From contig NZ_JANHGR010000001.1 of NCBI RefSeq assembly GCF_026616205.1, forward strand, positions 1,116,001 through 1,180,000: a DNA stretch of 64,000 nucleotides, in the 5' to 3' direction. Positions 58,646-64,000 of the stretch are shown piece by piece; the stretch's first letter is position 1, and each line of letters begins with the position of its first letter. The notes beneath the pieces were generated by a model. The model was not told where the DNA came from. It did no database searches and worked only from the letters and a program-made list of their open reading frames with translations. The translations under genes were made by a program, and so were the position numbers. Source of the stretch: Halolamina litorea (GTDB taxonomy: Archaea; Halobacteriota; Halobacteria; Halobacteriales; Haloferacaceae).

Positions 58646-58653
58646 GGGTTACG
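58637..58653. promoter_or_regulatory. 17-bp palindrome over the start of M19 copy 2 (CGTAACC-ATG-GGTTACG)
   Basis: Exact 7-bp inverted arms centred on the ATG region. With the TATA element at 58667-58674 the transcript should begin at or next to this palindrome, where a bound repressor would block initiation. The divergently encoded IclR-type protein is the obvious candidate binder. Confidence 0.45.
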
Positions 58654-58666
58654 CTATTACGCCACA

Positions 58667-58674
58667 TGAATAGT
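58667..58674 (-). promoter_or_regulatory. TATA element of M19 copy 2
   Basis: Reverse-strand ACTATTCA, centred 26 bases before the ATG at 58645; leaderless spacing. Confidence 0.5.
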
Positions 58675-58825
58675 TCTTCCGAGCGTGTCGTGGGCTACAC
58701 CCCCGAGCAGACGCCCCGCTCCCAGTCGCTGACGAGTCGGTGACGGTGACCGGGTCCGGGAGATGGGAACTCGCGAGCGTCGGCGGCCGTCCGATCGAAC
58801 AGAATCACCGTTCCGCTCAGCAGAA

Positions 58826-58833
58826 CGTATAAG
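58826..58833 (+). promoter_or_regulatory. TATA element of the IclR-family gene
   Basis: CGTATAAG, 30-37 bases before the ATG at 58863; a short leader or leaderless start is likely. Confidence 0.5.
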
Positions 58834-58862
58834 TTGGCGCCGTGGCACTGGGGAACTGACCC

Positions 58863-59618
58863 ATGCCGGACGGCTCACCTTCCCTGAAGTCCGTCGAGCG
58901 CTCGTTCCGAATCTTGGAGTTCATCCGGGACAACGAACCCGTCTCGCTCACGCGGGTGTCCGAGAGCCTCGACGTTCCGAAGAGCACCATGCACCGCCAC
59001 CTCTCGACGCTCGTGTCGGCCGGCTATCTGGTGCGGGAGGACGGGATCTACCGCCTCTCCTTCGAGTTCCTCAGTTACGCCAACCGGATCCAACTGCGTG
59101 ACCCGGCGTACCCGATGATCAAACGAAAGGTCCGTGACCTCGCCGAGGAGTCCGAGGAGTTCGTCCAGTTCAGCACCGACGAGGAGGACCGCCTGGTGTA
59201 CCTGTTCAAGGAGACGGGCCGGAACGGGCTGTTCTCGCGGTCGGACGCACGAACGTTCCGGCCGCTCCACTCGACCGCCGGTGGGAAGGCGATCCTTTCG
59301 ACGTGGCCACGGGAGGCCGTCGAGACGTACATCGACCGGAGCGAACTCGAAGGGATCACCGAGAACACGATCACCGACCCGGACGCGCTGTTCGACGAAC
59401 TGGATCTGGTCCGGGACCGCGGCTACGCAGTCAACAACGAGGAGACCGTCGAGGGCCTCGGTGCCCTCTCCGTCCCGATCGAGAACACGGACGACGGCGT
59501 CGTCGGCGCGCTGGGGATCTCGGGCCCGGTCAACCGCGTCGGCAGCGGTAACGAGGAGTACGCGGAGCTCCTCCTCGACGCGAAGAAGGAAGTGGAACTG
59601 AACATCCGATTGCTGTAG
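58863..59618 (+). CDS. IclR family transcriptional regulator
   Basis: 251 residues. The N-terminal winged helix (SLKSVERSFRILEFIRDNEPVSLTRVSESLDVPKSTMHRHLSTL, abridged) and the C-terminal effector domain (RPLHSTAGGKAILSTWP, then GYAVNNEETVEGLGALSVPI) are both complete. IclR proteins bind small catabolic substrates and switch degradation genes on or off. Its position between two M19/M28 peptidase genes suggests that it controls this peptide-degradation region. Confidence 0.92.
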   Translation: MPDGSPSLKSVERSFRILEFIRDNEPVSLTRVSESLDVPKSTMHRHLSTLVSAGYLVREDGIYRLSFEFLSYANRIQLRDPAYPMIKRKVRDLAEESEEFVQFSTDEEDRLVYLFKETGRNGLFSRSDARTFRPLHSTAGGKAILSTWPREAVETYIDRSELEGITENTITDPDALFDELDLVRDRGYAVNNEETVEGLGALSVPIENTDDGVVGALGISGPVNRVGSGNEEYAELLLDAKKEVELNIRLL

Positions 59619-60022
59619 CAGCGCCGCGGATCACCGTTTATCGGGATATCTGTTCCGTATATCGAAACTATTCCCGGGTATGGAGTGGGTGGTAGCTTAC
59701 CGTTACAACAGTACGACTGTAACGGTAGTCTCTGACTTCCCCGTTAGCAGAACAATAATTCCGGATCAGTACACGACATGTGTCTGCGATAACACCACGT
59801 CGAAGCCGCCTGTTCGGCGCCGAGCGCGTCAGAGATGGATGGATGCCGGGCCGGTAGGTAGCTCACGTCCACCGGATGTGGCCGAAAAGTTTCGCCTCAA
59901 GCCCGAAAACCCGGAAAATATGGGTCGCAGCGGTATCGTCGTTCGCCGCTCGACAGCCACTGCCCCCGTTCCGCTCTCCGGAACCGGCTACCGAATGGCG
60001 GGCCGACCGACAGGAGTCCCGG
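59619..60022. other. 404-base convergent intergenic region with palindrome copy 2
   Basis: Between the stops of the IclR-type gene and the M28 gene. It is AT-richer than its flanks (59640-59780) and carries the 30-bp palindrome at 59698-59727, with an AACAATAATT stretch 24 bases after it that could serve as a TATA box for plus-strand transcription. Open frames are present but lack any recognisable protein. A small RNA or a decayed gene is possible. Confidence 0.5.
59698..59727. promoter_or_regulatory. 30-bp palindrome, copy 2 (TACCGTTACA-N10-TGTAACGGTA)
   Basis: Perfect 10-bp inverted arms; the inner 26 bases match the site before the AsnC-type gene (43606-43631) in 23 positions when the strands are reversed. 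Centre ACAGTACGAC. It is not near the start of any recognised gene. Confidence 0.6.
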
Positions 60023-61798
60023 TTAGGGGAGCCGTCGGCGTGCCTGTCGGAGTTCGTGGACGGTGTCGTTCTGGGCCCGTTTCATCTGTACCTCCAAGAA
60101 CCGGCGCTCGTCGCCGTCGAGGCGGGCGAACTCGTGTGCCGGATCGTACCGCGGAACGGGGTCCCGACTCGTCGCCGGGTCCTGTTCGAACTGGCCGTCC
60201 TCGACGAGGTAGAGTCGGGTCAGCGTCCGCGAAAGCTCGGTGATGGCGTTGTTCGCGACCGAGGGCGGGATGTCGCCGGCTTCGGCGCGCTCCCGGAAGG
60301 ACTCGATCGCCTCGCGGAGTTCGGCGAGTTCGTCGATGGTCGGTCCGAAGTCGAACGCGTCGCCGGCGACCTCGTCGTACTCTTCGACCACGTCGATCAG
60401 CCGGTCGGCGTAGCGGGTGTGATCGAACGGCAGTAGCTCAGCGTTGAGGACCCGGAGGATGCTGACCGCGTAGATGCGGATGTCCCGCAGGAGTTCGTCC
60501 TTCCCGGCTTTGTCGAGCGTGTCGGTCGAGACGTGCCACGCATCGGAGTTGCCGCCGCAGCCGCCGACGGGGTGGTAGCCGCGCTCGTCCCTGATCTCCT
60601 TCGGGATGTTCGACCCCAGCATGAAGAACCCGGTCACGCCGATGTTGTCGAACGAGTAGTCGCCCGCACGCGGCGGGAACTGCTCCGCGGAGGGGATCCC
60701 CGCCACGTCGTCGATGGTGTCGGTCACCAACCCGTGTGCCTCGGGCGTCCAACAGGACATGTCGGTGTACTCGGCGGAGTCCTTCGCCCCCGGGCTGTCC
60801 ATGTTCACCTGTGCGACACAGCGTTCGGCGATCTCGACGGCGTGCTCGTCGGTGTACCACGTCGACCCGGCGTAGCGGCCCGTCGAGTGTGCGGGCCACC
60901 AACAGATCCTGATGTCGCGTTTCAGTTTGTCGGCGTGTTCGTTGAACACCCGGGCGAGTTCGAGCATCCCGGCGTCGCCGGTGGCGTTGTCGGTGATCCC
61001 GACGTACCACGAGTCGTAGTGACCGTGCAGCAGGAGGAAGTCGTCGTTGTCGGGATCGGCCTTCCCCTCGATGCGCGCCTCGACGATGGGACACGCCATC
61101 CAGTCCGTCGTAAGCTCCGTCGAGAGTTCGAGTTCCAACCCCTCCTCGCTCTCGGCCCAGTCCCGCAGGATCCCGCCGTCGTGTTTCGTGACGTTGGCGA
61201 TGGGTACGTCCGGGATCCGCTCCCGTTCGTCGTAGGGGGGTGCCCCGCCCCAGACCGGCGTCGCGATGCCGTCGTGTGGCTCGCGGCGGTGTTCGTGGAT
61301 GGCGATGACGCCACCCGCACCCTTCTCCTCGAGCACCGTCGTGGCGCCGATGGAGAAGCTCCCGCCGTCGACGAGCGCGATCCGCCCCTCGAGGTCGTCC
61401 AGTTCGGCGAAGGGTTCGCGTGGCCCCTCGACCCCGTCGTCGACGAGGTCGCTGCTCGCTGTCCCGACGTACTCGACTTCCGCCTGGACCGTCGTCGACG
61501 CCGAGAAGCCGACGGTCTTGACGATCCCGGGTTCGAACGTCTTGTTGATCGTCCGGATCGTCGCGTCGTGTGGTTGGCTGATGTAGAGTTCGGGGTCGAA
61601 CCGTTGGTGCTCGACGCCCAGTGCGTCGAGCCGACCGGTCATGTACTCGGCCGCGCGGCGCTCGTCCTCGGTGCCCGAGAGCCGGTTCAGTTCCGCGAAC
61701 TCCTCCAGCAGGTTCCACGGTTCCTCGATATCGATCGTGTCGAAGATCTCTCGTTCCTCCTCGGTCAGGGCGCTCCTGTCGGTGGTTGCCTCGCTCAT
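60023..61798 (-). CDS. M28 family zinc aminopeptidase-like peptidase, copy 1
   Basis: 591 residues from the ATG at 61798, which is 27 bases from a TATA element. M28/PA-domain order: N-terminal part with RRAAEYMTGRLDALG, a PA domain (about 120-220, ELDDLEGRIALVDGGSF, GAGGVIAIHEH), then the catalytic part with LLLHGHYDSWYVGITDNATGDAGMLEL (His and Asp zinc ligands), VAQVNMDSPGAKDS (Asp) and GGCGGNSDAWHVSTDTLDK (terminal His). The usual Glu pair appears as H-S-T in WWPAHSTGRYAGS, so catalytic Glu placement is unusual. No signal peptide. Paralogue at 63021 onward. Confidence 0.83.
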   Translation of the reverse strand: MSEATTDRSALTEEEREIFDTIDIEEPWNLLEEFAELNRLSGTEDERRAAEYMTGRLDALGVEHQRFDPELYISQPHDATIRTINKTFEPGIVKTVGFSASTTVQAEVEYVGTASSDLVDDGVEGPREPFAELDDLEGRIALVDGGSFSIGATTVLEEKGAGGVIAIHEHRREPHDGIATPVWGGAPPYDERERIPDVPIANVTKHDGGILRDWAESEEGLELELSTELTTDWMACPIVEARIEGKADPDNDDFLLLHGHYDSWYVGITDNATGDAGMLELARVFNEHADKLKRDIRICWWPAHSTGRYAGSTWYTDEHAVEIAERCVAQVNMDSPGAKDSAEYTDMSCWTPEAHGLVTDTIDDVAGIPSAEQFPPRAGDYSFDNIGVTGFFMLGSNIPKEIRDERGYHPVGGCGGNSDAWHVSTDTLDKAGKDELLRDIRIYAVSILRVLNAELLPFDHTRYADRLIDVVEEYDEVAGDAFDFGPTIDELAELREAIESFRERAEAGDIPPSVANNAITELSRTLTRLYLVEDGQFEQDPATSRDPVPRYDPAHEFARLDGDERRFLEVQMKRAQNDTVHELRQARRRLP

Positions 61799-61821
61799 GC
61801 GGACGGAGGTTGCGAATCGAA

Positions 61822-61829
61822 CTATATGA
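61822..61829 (-). promoter_or_regulatory. TATA element of M28 copy 1
   Basis: Reverse-strand TCATATAG, centred 27 bases before the ATG at 61798. Together with the plus-strand element at 61871-61878 it forms a compact two-way promoter of about 100 bases. Confidence 0.55.
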
Positions 61830-61870
61830 ACGCTTGCATGGTGGTAACTATCAAGCTGAACCGGCGAAAC

Positions 61871-61878
61871 GCTTATCG
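61871..61878 (+). promoter_or_regulatory. TATA element of the epimerase-like gene
   Basis: GCTTATCG, centred 27 bases before the GTG at 61902; supports the GTG start and leaderless transcription. Confidence 0.5.
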
Positions 61879-61901
61879 CGCTGGTTTCCACTGGTGTAGG
61901 C

Positions 61902-62999
61902 GTGATAACGAGTGTCAATACCGTCGCGCGGGAGATCCCCTACGCCGACGCGTTCCCGACGTCCTACGACGACCCCAGCCCGACCCAACACGTGTTCGTT
62001 CGAGTGCGAACGGCGGACGCGACCGGCTACGGCGAAGGTTCGGCGCTGAAGTGGTTTACGGGGGACACCGCCGAGACGATGGCGTCCATCGTCCGGTCGG
62101 AGTTCGCCCCAGCTATCGACGGCAAGTCCGTCCCCGCGGCCCTCGGGGCCTGCCGTGATCTGGCGGCCCGACTGCCGGGGAATCCGGGGGCGAGTGCCGC
62201 CGTCGAGATGGCGCTGCTCGACCTCCGCGCGAAACAGATCGGGGTACCGGTCCGGGACCTCCTCGGACAGCCCCGTCGGGACTCGATCCCGCTGGCGTTC
62301 GCTTCGGGCGCGCTCCCGGCGGAGACGGTCGCGGCGAACGTCGCCGACGCGTTCGAAGCGGGGTTCCGAACGTTCAAGATCAAAGTCGACGGCGACCTCG
62401 ACGGCGACGCCGCGCGGATCAACGCGGTGACGCGGGAGTTGGCGGACCGAGCCGACCCCGGGGAGGCGTTCGTCAGGGCCGACGCCAACACGGGGTGGGA
62501 GTCCTACGAGCGGGCGGTTCGGGCCGTCGACCGCATCGACCGGCAAGCGTTCATCGAGTACTACGAACAGCCGGTAGCGGCCGACGCCGTGGGTGATCTG
62601 CGTTCGCTGCGCACCGGACGCGGGGTACCGGTGTTCGCCGACGAGGCGATCCACGGTGTCGAGGAGGTCCGTGAACTCACCCGCGAGCCGTCGGCCGTGT
62701 CGGGGTTCTGTGCGAAACTCGCGAAGGCGGGCTCGCTGGTCGACATCGTCCGGATGGGGGAGCTCGCGGCCGACGCCGACCTCCCGGTGACGCTCGTCAG
62801 CGCGTTCGAGACATCCCTCGGCGTGGCGGCGAACCTCCACATCGCGTCGGTGCTCCCGACGCTCTCCTCGGCGGCGGAGCTCGGCGGGAACCTCATCGAA
62901 GAAGACCCGGTCGACCGACCGATCGCACGGCAGCCGGACGTCGCGGTCCCGGAGGGTCCGGGGCTCGGTGTCGAACTCGACGACGGCCTGTTCGACTGA
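61902..62999 (+). CDS. Enolase-superfamily enzyme, dipeptide epimerase-like (MR/MLE family)
   Basis: 365 residues. Muconate-lactonising-enzyme subgroup motifs: Lys159-x-Lys161 in FKIKVDGD, metal ligands Asp194 (RADANTGW), Glu222 (YYEQPV) and Asp247 (FADEAIHG), and the opposite-face Lys272 in CAKLAKAGS. Two lysines on opposite sides are the set needed for 1,1-proton transfer, as in L-Ala-D/L-Glu epimerases. The D-x-D motif that holds the dipeptide amine in proven epimerases reads E-E-D here (NLIEEDPVD), so substrate may differ. Flanked by M28 peptidase genes. Confidence 0.75.
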   Translation: MITSVNTVAREIPYADAFPTSYDDPSPTQHVFVRVRTADATGYGEGSALKWFTGDTAETMASIVRSEFAPAIDGKSVPAALGACRDLAARLPGNPGASAAVEMALLDLRAKQIGVPVRDLLGQPRRDSIPLAFASGALPAETVAANVADAFEAGFRTFKIKVDGDLDGDAARINAVTRELADRADPGEAFVRADANTGWESYERAVRAVDRIDRQAFIEYYEQPVAADAVGDLRSLRTGRGVPVFADEAIHGVEEVRELTREPSAVSGFCAKLAKAGSLVDIVRMGELAADADLPVTLVSAFETSLGVAANLHIASVLPTLSSAAELGGNLIEEDPVDRPIARQPDVAVPEGPGLGVELDDGLFD

Positions 63000-63020
63000 G
63001 CCCTCGGGCCCCAGGAGCGT

Positions 63021-64000
63021 TCAGTTCGGAAGCTGGTCTCGCAGCCGCGACAGTTCGAACACCGCGTCGTTCTGCGCTCGCTGCAGTTCGACCTGCAGGA
63101 ACCGGTACTCGTCGTCGTCCTCGTCGTACAGCTCGAACATCGACGTGTTCTCGTAGCGGGGGTACGGCGGCCGGTTGTACGCCGGGTCCTGCTCGAACTG
63201 GCCGTCGCTGACGAAGTTGAGCCGAGTGAGCGTGCGCGAGAGCGTCTTGATCGTCTCGTTCGCGGTTGTCGGATCGACCTCGCCGGCGTCGACGGCGTCG
63301 TGGAACGCCTCGACCGCGTCGCCGACCTCCTCCAGCGCGTCGAGCGTGGGCCCGAAGTCGAACGCGTCGCCCGCGAGGTCGTCGTAGTCCGCGACGATGG
63401 ACTGGTGGCGCTCGACGTTCCGCGCGTGGTCGTGCGGGAGCACGTCCGAGCGGAGCAGCCGCGAGACAAGCACCGCGTACATCCGGATGTCCCGGACGAG
63501 TTCGGGTTTGCCCGCCTTGTCGAGGGTGTCGGTGCTGAGGTGCCAGGCGTCGGCGTTGCCGCCACAGCCGCCGACGGTGTGCCAGCGCATGGTCTCCCGC
63601 ACGTCCGCGGGGATGTTCGAGGAGAGCGTGAACGCCCCGGAGAGGCCGAGGTTGTTGAACGAGTAGTCGCCCGCGCGTCGGGGGCGGTTCTCGCTGTAGG
63701 GCGCCCCAGTCGCGTCCTCGATGGCCGAGGCGACGACGCCGTGCATCTCCGGCATCCAGCAGGCCATATCCACGTACTCAGTCGAGCCCTTCGCGCCCGG
63801 GCTGTCCATGTCCACGTGGGCGACACAGTCCTCAACGAGGTCGGTGGCGAACTCGTCGGCGTACCACGTCGAGCCGGCGTAGCGCCCCGTCGAGTGTCCG
63901 GGCCACCACGCGACGCGCAGGTCCCGCTTCAGGTCGTCGGCGTGCTCGTCGAAGACGCGGGCGAGTTCGAGCAGCCCGGCGTCGCCGGTCGCGTTGTCGG
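63021..64000 (-). CDS. M28 family peptidase, copy 2 (C-terminal part; start beyond window)
   Basis: The frame is open to the window edge, giving at least 325 residues of a longer protein closely similar to the one at 60023-61798. Visible: DNATGDAGLLELARVFDEHADD, WWPGHSTGRYAGSTWYADE, AHVDMDSPGAKGSTEYVD (Asp ligand), GGCGGNADAWHLSTDTLDKAG (His ligand), then the same long helical C-terminal region ending in LRDQLPN. The tail runs 21 bases from the stop of the convergent epimerase-like gene. No start codon is available in the window; an internal Met at 63815 is not the start. Confidence 0.85.
   Translation of the reverse strand, partial: DNATGDAGLLELARVFDEHADDLKRDLRVAWWPGHSTGRYAGSTWYADEFATDLVEDCVAHVDMDSPGAKGSTEYVDMACWMPEMHGVVASAIEDATGAPYSENRPRRAGDYSFNNLGLSGAFTLSSNIPADVRETMRWHTVGGCGGNADAWHLSTDTLDKAGKPELVRDIRMYAVLVSRLLRSDVLPHDHARNVERHQSIVADYDDLAGDAFDFGPTLDALEEVGDAVEAFHDAVDAGEVDPTTANETIKTLSRTLTRLNFVSDGQFEQDPAYNRPPYPRYENTSMFELYDEDDDEYRFLQVELQRAQNDAVFELSRLRDQLPN

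Noticed and set aside
59680..60243. 187-residue frame across the convergent gap
   Set aside because: It runs into the M28 gene antisense and has no recognisable domain; only the palindrome and AT-rich part of the gap were kept.

Overview
The window comes from a haloarchaeon (class Halobacteria). The DNA is GC-rich and the predicted proteins are strongly acidic. Many genes have an archaeal TATA element about 25-30 nt before the start codon, so leaderless transcripts are likely. Lineage-typical families are present: archaeal-type GTP cyclohydrolase III, UPF0058, DICT-domain, RdfA-like, Agl23-like, a Tat lipoprotein solute-binding protein and a PGF-CTERM tail. I found no tRNA, rRNA, CRISPR array, transposase or phage gene, so this reads as ordinary chromosome.

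Layout. 1-5441 (minus) is a complex I operon, nuoA-B-CD-H-I-J1-J2-K-L, with C and D fused, J split in two and L cut by the window edge. 5.6-12.5 kb (mostly minus) holds purE/purK, an Agl23-like membrane protein, a tandem Usp protein, a glycosidase-like protein and a DICT protein. 12.7-31.9 kb is a mosaic of housekeeping and hypothetical genes: M20 and M24 peptidases, isochorismate synthase, a sulfite-oxidase-like protein, DUF4112 proteins, a secreted metalloprotease with 16 calcium-binding repeats, an MFS transporter, a rhomboid protease, SurE, a HAD phosphatase, GTP cyclohydrolase III and BtpA. 31.2-33.7 kb is a three-gene unit of two VOC (glyoxalase-fold) dioxygenase-like proteins and an esterase, resembling bacterial quinone-resistance (mhq) sets. 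33.8-37.6 kb carries a PfkB kinase, threonine ammonia-lyase and a membrane-anchored methyltransferase.

37.7-40.5 kb is a two-gene unit: a Tat-signal helical protein followed by a PQQ-type alcohol dehydrogenase. The dehydrogenase has no N-terminal signal but ends in a PGF-CTERM anchor. It keeps the PQQ/metal ligands and has the extra Asp (D-Y-D) associated with lanthanide-dependent enzymes. 40.9-44.8 kb is a cell-shape/chromosome-type cluster: an RdfA-like protein, a Rad50/SMC-like ATPase with a zinc hook but degenerate ATP motifs, an AsnC/Lrp regulator and a second RdfA-like protein.

45.1-64.0 kb is a peptide-catabolism island: two M19 dipeptidases, an amidase, a proline-iminopeptidase-like hydrolase, an S9 oligopeptidase, a complete Dpp/Opp-type ABC importer with fused ATPases, an IclR regulator, a dipeptide-epimerase-like enolase-superfamily enzyme and two M28 peptidases. 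M19 dipeptidases and dipeptide epimerases both act on peptides containing D-residues, so I infer a locus for importing and degrading peptides, possibly including murein-derived ones. A 26-bp palindrome occurs twice, before the AsnC gene and after the IclR gene, bracketing about 16 kb that includes most of this island.
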